From the NCBI GenBank assembly GCA_045125095.1, contig JBGVMW010000325.1:1-21572 (forward strand): 21,572 nucleotides of DNA, read 5' to 3'. Position numbers and translations under genes: made by a program. This document shows, piece after piece, positions 5,932 to 14,535 of the stretch. The stretch's first letter is position 1, and each line of letters begins with the position of its first letter. The notes beneath the pieces are model-generated. The model was given only the letters and a program-made list of their open reading frames with translations. It was not told the origin of the DNA and did not search any database. The stretch comes from JBGVMW01 sp045125095. Lineage in GTDB: Bacteria; Bacillota; Clostridia; Lachnospirales; Lachnospiraceae.

Positions 5932-7371
5932 TTGGAGAGAACGATTAGCGGCATGATGGGGAAAGGTTCTGTTAATCATAATACACGAGCCTTTAGTACA
6001 AAAAATGTAGATAAGGAACGAAGTGAGTACAATGTGGAGTTTTGCAATACAGATATTAAAAAAGTGTATCACGTATTATTTGATGAAGCGAAAGAGCGTT
6101 ACAATGCAAAGCAAAAACGGAGTGACAGGAAGATTGATAATTATTATGAGAAAATAAGACAAAGTAAGCAGGAGAAGTTATTTTATGAGGTTATATTTCA
6201 GATTGGCAATAAAGATGATATGAATGCAAAAAGTGAGGAAGGGAAGCTGGCAAGAGAAATTCTAATAGATTTTATGAAAGATTTTCAGAAAAGAAATCCC
6301 AATCTTTATGTGTTTTCGGCTCATCTGCATATGGATGAAGAAACACCACACATTCACATTGATTTTGTCCCTTTTATTCGTGGCAGTAAACGTGGTCTTG
6401 ATACAAGGGTTTCGCTGAAAGGTGCATTAGCTGAGCAGGGATTTAAAGGCGGTACAAGAGGTGCTACGGAATGGAACCAGTGGATAGAAGCTGAAAAGCT
6501 GGAATTGTCAAAAGTTATGGAACGATATGGAGTACAGTGGAAGCAGTTAGGAACCCATAATAAGCATTTGTCTGTGCTGGATTTTGAAAAACAGGAGAGA
6601 ACCAAAGAAGTTGCCAAACTGGATAAGCAGATTGAAAAATCCGAAACAGAACTTTTTCAGGTACAGCAGTTGGTAGATAACCGGCTAGATAGGGCAGAAG
6701 AACTGGCGAAAATGGGGGAACAGTTACAAGAGAAAAACGACAGACTGTTATGGGATAATTCTGAATTAGAAAAGGTAAATACTGAAGCAAGGTGGAGTAA
6801 TGCACGATTAACAGAGGAAAATAAGCTGTTACAAACCGAAATAAATGATTTAGCCGGGGAAAAGGTAAAACTGCAATCCGGCAATAGGGAGTTGGAGGAG
6901 CAACAGCAGAAGCTTCAGGCAGAAATAGAAGCTATGGCAGGGTCTAAAGTTAAATTGGAACGAAATGTTAGAGCTTATGATGAGGAAGAACAATGGAGGT
7001 TGCCGGAACCGGGAGCATTTACAAGTGCAAAGTCTTATCGGGAAAATAGTGCAAAGCCACTGGTAACAAAGCTGAAAGAACTTGTAAAGAGCCTGACAAT
7101 TAAATGTGTTAATCTTATGGAACAGGTGAAAAGATTGAAGGAGAAGGTAACACAGCAGACTTCGGATATTGAGTGGTACAAAGGAAAGCTAAGAGAGCAG
7201 GCTGGTGTTGTGGAACAGTTACAGGAAAAAGTAGTCGATTTAGAGCGTGTAAAGCGTTATGCCGGGGCTGAAAAGGTGCAGAGTATGATTGACAGCGTGA
7301 AAGAGATTGAAAGGCTGGAAAACGAGCAGAAACGGTTACAAAGAAACTATAACAGAGGAATGAGCAGATAG
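5932..7371 (+). CDS. MOBV-family relaxase (Mob/Pre)
   Basis: A relaxase of about 479 residues that would nick oriT and lead the strand during mobilization by a helper conjugation system. The N-terminal domain carries HNTR near residue 16, an N-x-D-x-x-R-x-x-x-N pattern, and the metal-binding HLHMDEETPHIH (residues 131-142). From about residue 200 to 470 it is a long, Glu/Lys/Gln-rich coiled coil. The frame stays open upstream to 5716, but that part overlaps the oriT hairpins and has unlikely protein sequence. I prefer the TTG at 5932, with GAGAGGTG about 9 nt upstream. ATGs at 5953 and 5956 are alternatives. TnpV follows 13 nt later. Confidence 0.85.
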   Translation: MERTISGMMGKGSVNHNTRAFSTKNVDKERSEYNVEFCNTDIKKVYHVLFDEAKERYNAKQKRSDRKIDNYYEKIRQSKQEKLFYEVIFQIGNKDDMNAKSEEGKLAREILIDFMKDFQKRNPNLYVFSAHLHMDEETPHIHIDFVPFIRGSKRGLDTRVSLKGALAEQGFKGGTRGATEWNQWIEAEKLELSKVMERYGVQWKQLGTHNKHLSVLDFEKQERTKEVAKLDKQIEKSETELFQVQQLVDNRLDRAEELAKMGEQLQEKNDRLLWDNSELEKVNTEARWSNARLTEENKLLQTEINDLAGEKVKLQSGNRELEEQQQKLQAEIEAMAGSKVKLERNVRAYDEEEQWRLPEPGAFTSAKSYRENSAKPLVTKLKELVKSLTIKCVNLMEQVKRLKEKVTQQTSDIEWYKGKLREQAGVVEQLQEKVVDLERVKRYAGAEKVQSMIDSVKEIERLENEQKRLQRNYNRGMSR

Positions 7372-7384
7372 GAGATGGATTGAT

Positions 7385-7783
7385 ATGATGGATAATGAAA
7401 AGGTGTTGGAGAAACATATCATTGGAGAAAATGGAATAAGCTACACACTTGGAGAGGATGGTTTATACTATCCGGATTTGGAATTGCCGGAGGGAACGCA
7501 CTATGAGATAGGGAAGTATGGATTAATGCGGTGGAAGTATTTGAAAAACCACCGCAGAGGGGAGTATATTAAGTTGCTGATGGAAGGAAAACTAAATGAA
7601 CATCTACATGAGGTGGACGAAGAATGTTATGAGAGAGTGGAGCTTGTTATGGAACAGATGAAAGTTGGGGCAGGTATTACGGAAGAATTAAAAGCAAGTG
7701 ATCAGATGAAGTGGGTTGGGCTTATGAATAATGTGAAAAGTGCTGCTGAGGAGATTGTTGCAAAAGAAATAATATATGTGTGA
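7385..7783 (+). CDS. tnpV: TnpV family transposon protein
   Basis: A 132-residue protein matching the TnpV pattern first named in the Tn4451 family: a short tyrosine-rich start (SYTLGEDGLYYPDLELPE), HYEIGKYGLMRWKYLKNHR in the middle, and a helical end with EHLHEVDEECYERVE and AEEIVAKEIIY. Its biochemical role is not known. It is commonly found near relaxase genes in Clostridia mobile elements, which fits its position 13 nt after the relaxase. GGAGATGG provides the ribosome site. The second ATG at 7388 is an alternative start. Confidence 0.85.
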   Translation: MMDNEKVLEKHIIGENGISYTLGEDGLYYPDLELPEGTHYEIGKYGLMRWKYLKNHRRGEYIKLLMEGKLNEHLHEVDEECYERVELVMEQMKVGAGITEELKASDQMKWVGLMNNVKSAAEEIVAKEIIYV

Positions 7784-7788
7784 GGATG

Positions 7789-7816
7789 TGCGGAGAGGTA
7801 TGCTCCGCATTTATTG
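7789..7816 (+). terminator. Terminator after tnpV
   Basis: TGCGGAG (7789-7795) pairs with CTCCGCA (7803-7809), followed by TTTATT. It closes the mobilization operon before the cargo region. Confidence 0.6.
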
Positions 7817-7896
7817 AAATGTGGATGAATTTTAGTGTATTATATGATATAATTTTTTGATGTAAAAATAATGAATTGTGATTTTTGGAGGCAATA

Positions 7897-7992
7897 ATGA
7901 ATTACAGAAAAGCAGATATAAAAGATGTCAATCAGCTTGTAGAATTAAGAAAAAAGAATCAAGTATGCATTCATGATATTATGTGGATATGA
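7897..7992 (+). pseudogene. GNAT acetyltransferase, N-terminal fragment
   Basis: A 31-codon frame starts MNYRKADIKDVNQLVELRKK, the usual beginning of a GNAT N-acetyltransferase, with TTGGAGG at a good distance from the ATG. After about 22 codons the acetyltransferase likeness stops and the frame runs into TGA. From there the DNA reads as dndD in another frame. A full GNAT would be about 150 residues, so most of the gene is gone. The junction lies near 7955-7975. Confidence 0.6.
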
Positions 7993-9571
7993 TACATTTG
8001 ATATAATGCAAAAAAATTTTAAACGACTTGCCTTTGGAAAAAGAACAAATGATGTATGTGAGTTTAACTACATTGAAGCAAAGCAACAGGTGGAAAAGAC
8101 TGAAAAAGAGTATGGCGATTGTGTTGTTGCAATAAATAACATTAAATCTGAGATAGATTTTATTAATGGAGAAATTAAATCTTTAGATAAGAAATATAAA
8201 TTATCTGGAGGTGTGACATATGATGAATGGAATGAAAAATTATTACAGATAAAAGAGGAAGAGAGATTTAGAGAAGATAAAAATATACAATTGAAGAAAA
8301 TGGCTAATGAAGTTGTGCCATTTATTATAGTAAAAGACTTGCTAAAAAAATTGTCTGTTCAATTATCAAAAGAACATGACAAGCAACAGTATGAGTTGCT
8401 TCAGGAATCATTAAAGAGCATTTTGCCGGGGGTTATGCAGAAGGTATACAGCAGATTAACTTGGCAAGATGATGTAGAACTTACAGAACTTGTAATTGAG
8501 GAATTCAATAATGAGATGGAGTTGAAAAAAGTATCTGAAGTCATTGATATTATTGATTTATCTGGTGAGGAATATATTGTGGTACAAAATGCTATTTCAA
8601 GATATTTAACATTGGATAAAGAATGTGTTATTGCAACGGAAAGAGAAATAAAAGATTCTATTGAAAGAACTCAAAAATTACGTCAAGAAATTGAAAATTG
8701 CAATATTGATGGAATTCAGGAATATTTGCAAAAAAAGACGCAATTAGTTCAGAAAGCAAATGAACTAAATCAAAAAATGCAAGAATGGATAGACAGAAAA
8801 CAATGTTATAAAGATGCTTTAGAAGAGAGAAAGAATATTCTTAAACGTGAAGAAAAGAAATTCGATGAAGTGTCAAAAAATATATCGATAACAACGTTGT
8901 CAGAAAAGTCAGTTGCATTTTTGGATACTCTTCAAAATCGGTTATATAGTAATGAAATTAAAAAAGTTGAAGAGTTATTTATGATGAAAATCAAGGAATT
9001 AGCTCGAAAGAATAGATTTATAGATAGTATCATAATTGATGCCGATTTTAATGTGCATATATACAAGAATATAACTTTTGATACAAAGAGCGTATGTAAT
9101 AAAATAAAAAAAATCGGTGTACAAGCGTATTTGGCTGAATATGGGACGGTACATTGTCAAGGATTATTGACAAGTGCAAATGCTGAAGATTTAAATGAAT
9201 TTGTAAAATTCTATGATAAGAGGAATGAAAAAATTAGTGTTTTGCAAGAAATTGAGAAATCAAGATTATCAAAAGGCGAAAAGCAAGTGTTTATTATGGC
9301 TTTATATTGGTCATTTATGAAATTAAATAAACAAGAAGTTCCATTTGTGATAGATACACCGTTTGCAAGAATTGATACAGAACATAGAGCTAATATTACT
9401 AAAAAGTTTTTTATGGATTTGTCGGGACAGGTATTCATATTCTCTACAAATGAAGAAATTGTAGGTGAGCACTATGAAAAAATGAAGAATCGAATTCAGG
9501 CTCAATTTTTGCTGGAAAATAGTGATAACCTTCAAACGCTTGTATATGCTAATGAATATTTTGGAGGATAA
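7973..9571 (+). pseudogene. dndD: 5'-truncated dndD (phosphorothioation ATPase)
   Basis: The 532-residue open frame is the central coiled coil and C-terminal ATPase lobe of DndD, the SMC-like ATPase of DNA phosphorothioation. The ABC signature LSKGEKQ, Walker B PFVIDTPFARID and a following EHR are clear near the end. The N-terminal lobe with Walker A, expected in the first 50 residues of the usual 650-700, is missing. No ribosome site precedes the first ATG (7973), and the upstream sequence is the GNAT fragment. Without Walker A it should not hydrolyse ATP alone. dndE follows after 2 nt, confirming the identity. Confidence 0.82.
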
Positions 9572-9573
9572 GT

Positions 9574-9948
9574 ATGCAGTTTAGATTGAAAACATCAAAA
9601 AAAACACAAGAAATATACGAAGGATTGTATGTGCGTGAACATTTACAACCGTTTGCTTTAGCCAAAATTTCAATAGCGTTAGCGTTGAATGATGGGTTTT
9701 CTTCAATTGATAATACTGTTGGTGATATAAATGGACTTGACTTGAACCGACAAACAATAACTGGTGAAAACGATGCATTATTTAAAGCACTGATAGAAAT
9801 GAATGAACAACGGCATATTTATGAAGATGAATATTTCCCCAATGTCGTGAAGCAATATATTGATTATGGAGCGGTTTTATTGGAGCAGGAGTATAGATAT
9901 GGGCACGATTTTTATGCACATCTAGTTAATTTAGAGAAGGGTATCTGA
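9574..9948 (+). CDS. dndE: DndE, DNA phosphorothioation protein
   Basis: A 124-residue protein with the DndE pattern: an N-terminal RLKTSKKTQEIYEGL, then a helix ending AKISIALAL, then GLDLNRQTITGENDALFKALI, then a conserved aspartate and glycine (YIDYGAVLLEQ) near the end. DndE works with DndC and DndD in replacing a backbone oxygen by sulfur. The gene starts 2 nt after dndD with GGAGG inside its end, the normal dndD-dndE arrangement. It seems full length. No dndA, dndB, dndC or dndFGH is present in the window, so it is probably an orphan. Confidence 0.82.
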   Translation: MQFRLKTSKKTQEIYEGLYVREHLQPFALAKISIALALNDGFSSIDNTVGDINGLDLNRQTITGENDALFKALIEMNEQRHIYEDEYFPNVVKQYIDYGAVLLEQEYRYGHDFYAHLVNLEKGI

Positions 9949-9968
9949 TGACGGAACAGTTTTGCTAG
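9948..9968 (+). pseudogene. Stub of a gene once coupled to dndE
   Basis: An ATG overlaps the dndE stop (ATGA at 9948). The frame reads M-T-E-Q-F-C and stops. Such 4-bp overlaps usually mark a translationally coupled operon gene. Here it ends after six codons, consistent with a deletion junction directly after dndE. It is too short to identify the lost gene. Confidence 0.35.
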
Positions 9969-10005
9969 GGGATTTGTATTTATACGAAATTGAATTTTAA
10001 GGGAG

Positions 10006-10623
10006 ATGATTAAAATCAGTAGACGATTCACATTACAAATTTTACTTCCCGTAGAAGGCTATGAGGAAGATAAGATATACGAAAGCGAAGACATTGCTCT
10101 TACAGTGACGAATTTAAAAGAGAAGCCGGATGATGTCTATTACAGATGTTTGAAAGAGAAATCTGTTTATGCATCTTTTCATGATGTTGTTAAGTTTGCC
10201 TGCGAAAAGTATTCCTTAGGGAAAATAGATAATTTTTCTGTGAAAACCGATCATTTTGGTGAACACAAGATTATACATGAGGGCAATAGATACATTGTCA
10301 CCGCAGAAGAAGCAAAACAGCTTGAAAGAGAGCATATTTCTGAATCAATCTACTGTAATGTGTTTAAAGATTGTAGATTGAGTTGGTTTTATACCAGTAT
10401 TGGAGATGAGCTTCTTCCGGATGATATGGCTATTGTGGATGATGAGCTGATACAGAAAGCTTCAGTTTTAGTGGGATATGAATCGGAAAAGGATTTTGCG
10501 AGCAGAATGGCTGATGTTATAGAGGAGGAAGCCGATTGGGATGACAAATTTATAGCATCGCTTATATTGGCAAAGGAAATTGCCGGTCGTGTGAATGGAA
10601 GAGCAGTTTTGTGGTATGATTGA
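10006..10623 (+). CDS. Protein of unknown function, 205 aa
   Basis: I do not recognise this protein. It starts MIKISRRFTLQILLPVEG, suggesting a beta-rich N-terminal half, and ends in an acidic helical half (FASRMADVIEEEADWDDKFIASLILAKEIAGR). There is no signal peptide, membrane segment or obvious catalytic motif. GGGAG lies immediately before the ATG with no spacing, so the real start may be a nearby non-ATG codon, or translation may be poor. It is 37 nt upstream of the large ATPase and may share its operon. Codon use is less A/T-biased than in that ATPase, so the two may have different histories. Confidence 0.65.
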   Translation: MIKISRRFTLQILLPVEGYEEDKIYESEDIALTVTNLKEKPDDVYYRCLKEKSVYASFHDVVKFACEKYSLGKIDNFSVKTDHFGEHKIIHEGNRYIVTAEEAKQLEREHISESIYCNVFKDCRLSWFYTSIGDELLPDDMAIVDDELIQKASVLVGYESEKDFASRMADVIEEEADWDDKFIASLILAKEIAGRVNGRAVLWYD

Positions 10624-10660
10624 TAAAAGACAGTTTGTAAATATATAGGGAGGCGTTACT

Positions 10661-13231
10661 TTGGCAACAACTAATGAAGAATTTATAGAGTGGCTGGAAG
10701 AGCAAGCCATATGGGTTAAAGATGCTGCATTAACTTATTATGAAATGGGCAAGTTTACAGAGAAAGATATAAAAAGATTTGCTACAGAGTGTATAGAAGA
10801 AGTATCTGGTATAAAAAAATCTATTGATATAACCAAATTAAATATATTAACTAGAGATGATAGGAGTGATTTTGCTATTAAATCTATTAATAATATTATG
10901 GGCGTCAATGCACTTGCAACAGGAAAATGTTTAGAATTTGGAGAAAACGGGATAACTGTTGTATATGGAGAAAATGGTGCTGGAAAATCAGGGTACATTA
11001 GAATCTTAAAAAAATTAGCTGATGCTAAATATAAAGAAGAACTAAAAGAGAATGTTTATTTTGAAAAAAAGAAGAAACAATCTTGTGAGGTAACTGTATT
11101 ACATAAAGGAAAGGAAGAGACATATAACTGTGATTTGTCAAAGGATGGAGAATATTCGTTACTAAAGGATGTAGACATCTTTGATACAAAGATATCTAAA
11201 GCATATGTAGAATCTTCTAAAGAGGCATCATATGAGCCATGGGTGTTCTCGATGCTATCGGCAATTGCGAAAGTAGCTTCTGAGGTAAAAGATGAGATAG
11301 AAAGAAAAAAGACAGAGGTTAAAAATACAGAAATATTTATTCCGGAAGAGTTAACAGGGATAGATATATGTCAGACAGTTCTAAATGTAACAGAAAAAAC
11401 GGAATTAGCTGATGAATTTTTTTCCTGGGGAGCGGAACAGGAGAATGCTCTTATTAAGAAGGAAAAAGAGTCAAACATAGAAATGGTTTCAGCTTCAATT
11501 GAAAGTTTAAGAAAAGAAATAGAGCAACTAGAGGCATTACATAAGTATATTGCTCAGTTCAAAGAATTTTTTTCAAAGGCAAATGTTGAAACGATTCAGA
11601 ATGCAAGAAAACAACTTGAAGTTGCAAAAGAGGAACAACAAGCTGCAAAAATCTTATTTGAAAATACTGCGGATGAATTAGATAAGAAAAGTGTATCTAA
11701 TCAAGCGTGGGTAAATTTGTGGAAAGCGGCGAAAAAATATTATAATAGTTTTCTAAAATCTGAGGGAGTTATTGAGTATACCAATAAAGAGGGAAAATGT
11801 CCATTATGTGGACAGAGTGTTTCTGCTTTGCATTGTGTAAACAGAATGCAAAGTATTGATGAATACATAAATGGTAGTGCAAGTGAACGAGTAACGGAAA
11901 GAAGAAAAAACTTAATTGAACTCTTACAAAAGTGTCCGAGTGCATGGGCACAAGAACAGAGTGAATTAGCTATTTCTTCTGCAGGAGTAGAGAGCGTAAG
12001 TGTTAAAATATGTGAAACGATAGATTCTATAAGAAAATATAGCGCGATAATACATTCCGAAAATGTAGAAAAAGCGGAGATAGTAGAAATAGGTATCGAA
12101 GATGTTTTACATTTGATTGAGAACTGTGTAAAAGATAAAGTTAACACTAGACAAAAGCAACTTGATTTGTTGGGAGATGAAGATCATAAGAGACTGATTA
12201 CGGAAATAAAATCATTACGTGCTCAAAAATATGTTTCGAGTATTCAAGGTGAGGTTAATAGTAAAATTGAGTATTTGAAAAGAATCTCATTGTATAATAG
12301 AGCAGAGAAATTGACTGCAACAAATAAAATTTCAAAATTAAGTACCACATTGGCGAAAGAATTATTAACGGATGATTATGAGAAACGATTCAATGATGAA
12401 TTGGAAATGCTTACTAAAGGAACAGTAAGAGCGGTTATTAGACAACAAAAGGCTAGTAGAGGAAAAATTCCATTTAAGGTTGAATTAGAAGGGGTTGAAG
12501 ATAAATCAGCCACACCATCAGATGTATTGAGTGAAGGTGAAAATAGAGTTGTTTCCTTGGCGGCTTTTTTTGCAGAGTCATCAGGAAGAAATGCTAAATG
12601 TCCATTAATAGTTGATGATCCAATATCTTCTTTGGATTACAAATATGAAGCATCGGTTATTCGTAGATTAGTAGAAGCTGGTAAAAATAGACAAGTTATA
12701 GTTTTTACGCATCGATTATCGATGGTAGTAGGGCTATATGATGAATGTGGCAAAATGGTTCCATTTAGAGAGGTTGAATTATTTGGTCGTGGAAAGACGA
12801 AGGGAGTACCAATCGATTCTGTAGTTAATGGAGGGAAGTCTCTAGGAAAACTTAAAAATCTAAAGAATGATAAGATTGCAAAACTTAAGAAAATGGATGA
12901 GTATTTACCAGAATATGGTGAAGGAATTCACTATTTATGTCAGCAGATAAGAATTCATGTGGAAAAATGTATTGAGGATACATTGTTGAATGGTGTAGTT
13001 TTACGATACAGAAAATCAATTCAAACACAAGGTAGAATTATGTGGTTGTCCGAAATTACACAAAGTGATTGTAAAATTATTGATGATATGATGACAAAGT
13101 ATTCATATTATGATCATTCGATGGCGGATGAAACACCATTACAGGAGTTTTCATTAGAAGAGATAGAACGAGATGTTGACAAGTTAATCACATGGTTGAC
13201 AGAGGTTAATTCGAGACAGAATGTAAAATAG
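10661..13231 (+). CDS. SMC/RloC-like ATPase with CxxC hook
   Basis: An 856-residue ABC/SMC-type ATPase of the AAA_13/RloC-like group. Walker A is GENGAGKS (103-110). The central coiled coil (about 250-600) carries a Rad50/RloC-style hook CPLCGQ (C380, C383) that could bind zinc and dimerise. The ABC signature is LSEGE (623-627), Walker B is PLIVDDP (D652, D653), and the switch histidine is H684. After the ATPase the last 110 residues hold R764-x3-E768 and H819. The start is TTG with GGGAGG 7 nt upstream. Relatives act in phage defence, and RloC and PrrC cut tRNA anticodons. The nuclease role here is only a possibility. The gene is visibly A/T-rich. Confidence 0.82.
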   Translation: MATTNEEFIEWLEEQAIWVKDAALTYYEMGKFTEKDIKRFATECIEEVSGIKKSIDITKLNILTRDDRSDFAIKSINNIMGVNALATGKCLEFGENGITVVYGENGAGKSGYIRILKKLADAKYKEELKENVYFEKKKKQSCEVTVLHKGKEETYNCDLSKDGEYSLLKDVDIFDTKISKAYVESSKEASYEPWVFSMLSAIAKVASEVKDEIERKKTEVKNTEIFIPEELTGIDICQTVLNVTEKTELADEFFSWGAEQENALIKKEKESNIEMVSASIESLRKEIEQLEALHKYIAQFKEFFSKANVETIQNARKQLEVAKEEQQAAKILFENTADELDKKSVSNQAWVNLWKAAKKYYNSFLKSEGVIEYTNKEGKCPLCGQSVSALHCVNRMQSIDEYINGSASERVTERRKNLIELLQKCPSAWAQEQSELAISSAGVESVSVKICETIDSIRKYSAIIHSENVEKAEIVEIGIEDVLHLIENCVKDKVNTRQKQLDLLGDEDHKRLITEIKSLRAQKYVSSIQGEVNSKIEYLKRISLYNRAEKLTATNKISKLSTTLAKELLTDDYEKRFNDELEMLTKGTVRAVIRQQKASRGKIPFKVELEGVEDKSATPSDVLSEGENRVVSLAAFFAESSGRNAKCPLIVDDPISSLDYKYEASVIRRLVEAGKNRQVIVFTHRLSMVVGLYDECGKMVPFREVELFGRGKTKGVPIDSVVNGGKSLGKLKNLKNDKIAKLKKMDEYLPEYGEGIHYLCQQIRIHVEKCIEDTLLNGVVLRYRKSIQTQGRIMWLSEITQSDCKIIDDMMTKYSYYDHSMADETPLQEFSLEEIERDVDKLITWLTEVNSRQNVK

Positions 13232-13242
13232 TCCCTAGGTTG

Positions 13243-13280
13243 TATCATTGTCAACATGACCATGATAACGGTTAAGAAAT
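13243..13280. repeat. Left copy of a repeat bracketing the three-gene cassette
   Basis: The sequence CATGATAACGGTTAAGA here matches, with one change, CATGATAATGGTTAAGA on the opposite strand at about 14968-14984, within the long hairpin after the cassette. Both copies also carry GTCAACAT at an edge. The two copies are inverted relative to each other and enclose the genes at 13385-14953. Confidence 0.5.
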
Positions 13281-13315
13281 AAAGGAAAATCATGCGGAGT
13301 TGTAAATAATAAAAG

Positions 13316-13361
13316 ATTCAATCATAATTCGCTCATAAAAATGAGCGAATTATGATTGAAT
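13316..13361. repeat. Perfect 21-bp palindrome with AAAA loop
   Basis: Arms 13316-13336 and 13341-13361 are perfectly complementary, with a four-A loop. The 3' arm ends 8 nt before the ribosome site of the cassette's first gene. No T-tract follows on the plus strand, but TTTT follows on the minus strand. It could be a leader hairpin, an RNase III site, or an operator. Confidence 0.85.
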
Positions 13362-13384
13362 AGCAGATGGAAGGAAGTGCATCG

Positions 13385-14095
13385 ATGAAAACATACTTAT
13401 GGATTGAGGACAGAAAAAACAAATCCGGTTACATATTTTGGCAGACGCTTCTTGGGCAGTTGTGTCCGGAAATAGTGTTGGAAAGCAAGACGAATAATAG
13501 TGAGCTGCTAAAAGCAGTGAAGGAACTGGAAGATTCAGAGAATAGATATATTGTGGTGTTTGATAATTCCTTTGATAACTTGCAGGTGGCTATGGAGCAA
13601 AAAATGTTGAAAAAATATGCCGGTGATAAAGAAAATGTTGTTTTAATGGATATTATCTGTTTTGAATATATATTGCTTGAATTCAAAGAGTTGATAGAAT
13701 GGATTTATGCACCGGACGATGAGTTTTTAGTGAAACGTGAAAAAGCGATTACTGCCAGAGAAAAGCTGGTTAAAACAATTCAAAGCGGTGAAATTAATTA
13801 TAAAGACATTCGTGAAATTATAGAATATAATGAGAATGTCGATAATTATAATGTGGAGCAATTGTCTGCCAGAATATTATTTGATTTAACGAGAAATACA
13901 GGATTCGAGGTCTCAAAGGGAAGTGTTGGCGAATGCTGGATTAAATCCTGTTGTGAATGGGAAGAAAGAATGCTGGATGACATTTGCGGTCTTGATGTGA
14001 GCAGATTATCGGTTAAAGAGAAAATGAAGCGAATTTGTAAGGGCACCAGTCTTTTGAAGCAATTTCAGAATATGGGTTTGGAGGTGGCATTATGA
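13385..14095 (+). CDS. TOPRIM/DUF4435-like protein, possible nuclease
   Basis: A 236-residue protein, first of three overlapping genes. The N-terminus LWIEDRKNKSGYIFWQTLL resembles the strand-1 glutamate and helix of TOPRIM/DUF4435 domains (E8, D9, FWxxLL). It is followed by an acidic cluster VVFDNSFDN (D60, D64) and then MDIICFEYILLEF, like the tDYYSxENYLL segment of DUF4435. Such domains are the effector nucleases of OLD-type and PARIS (AriB) systems. The likeness is by eye and the canonical D-x-D is altered, so nuclease activity is unproven. An ATG at 13367 exists, but GGAAGG before 13385 favours the latter. Its stop overlaps the next start (ATGA). Confidence 0.7.
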   Translation: MKTYLWIEDRKNKSGYIFWQTLLGQLCPEIVLESKTNNSELLKAVKELEDSENRYIVVFDNSFDNLQVAMEQKMLKKYAGDKENVVLMDIICFEYILLEFKELIEWIYAPDDEFLVKREKAITAREKLVKTIQSGEINYKDIREIIEYNENVDNYNVEQLSARILFDLTRNTGFEVSKGSVGECWIKSCCEWEERMLDDICGLDVSRLSVKEKMKRICKGTSLLKQFQNMGLEVAL

Positions 14096-14535
14096 TAACG
14101 ATTTTCAAAAATAAAAAGGATATTCCACAAGATATGGAATACGTAGAATTAAATGATATTTATTTCAATCAGAATACCGCACTCAAGCTTGATGATAAAG
14201 CGGAAGAGATAATAGAGACCGTAGATGGTGCAAAGCTAATAAGCAAATTCAAGATGCGTTCAAAATTCAATGATATTGTATTGGATGTAGATAAATTATC
14301 TGCTGGCTGCAAGACCGTATTGAACGTGCTTTATAATCCGGATAAGGTGTTTTGTCTGAAGGAATGTGGAAATAATGCCTTGGAGATATTGTTTGGTTTA
14401 AATGCAGGAAATGTATATAGTGATTATGCGTTAATCCCTTTTGAGATGGATACAGTAAACGTACAGACATCTTTGGGGAAAAAGATGATTTGTGATTATG
14501 AAGAATTAAAGGAGTGGTGGAGTTATGAAGAGTAA
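14092..14535 (+). CDS. DUF4869-like protein, function unknown
   Basis: A 147-residue protein starting MITIFKNKKDIP. The centre reads DVDKLSAGCKTVLNVLYN and then LKECGNNALEILFGL, followed by an edge-strand region and a final DYEELKEWW. This order (LSxGxKTL, then a C-G-x-N-x-x-x-I-L helix) matches what I recall of DUF4869, a family of unknown function. It overlaps the upstream gene by 4 nt and the downstream P-loop gene by 11 nt, so all three are translationally coupled and probably act together. No catalytic motif is evident. It may be an adaptor or inhibitor of the partner proteins. Confidence 0.7.
   Translation: MITIFKNKKDIPQDMEYVELNDIYFNQNTALKLDDKAEEIIETVDGAKLISKFKMRSKFNDIVLDVDKLSAGCKTVLNVLYNPDKVFCLKECGNNALEILFGLNAGNVYSDYALIPFEMDTVNVQTSLGKKMICDYEELKEWWSYEE

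Noticed and set aside
7973..9571. Independent SMC/RecN-like ATPase gene
   Set aside because: No Walker A, no ribosome site, and dndE follows directly. The C-terminus matches DndD, so it is a truncated dndD.
13316..13361. Rho-independent terminator for the large ATPase
   Set aside because: No T-run follows the 3' arm on the plus strand, so it does not fit an intrinsic terminator in the direction of the genes.
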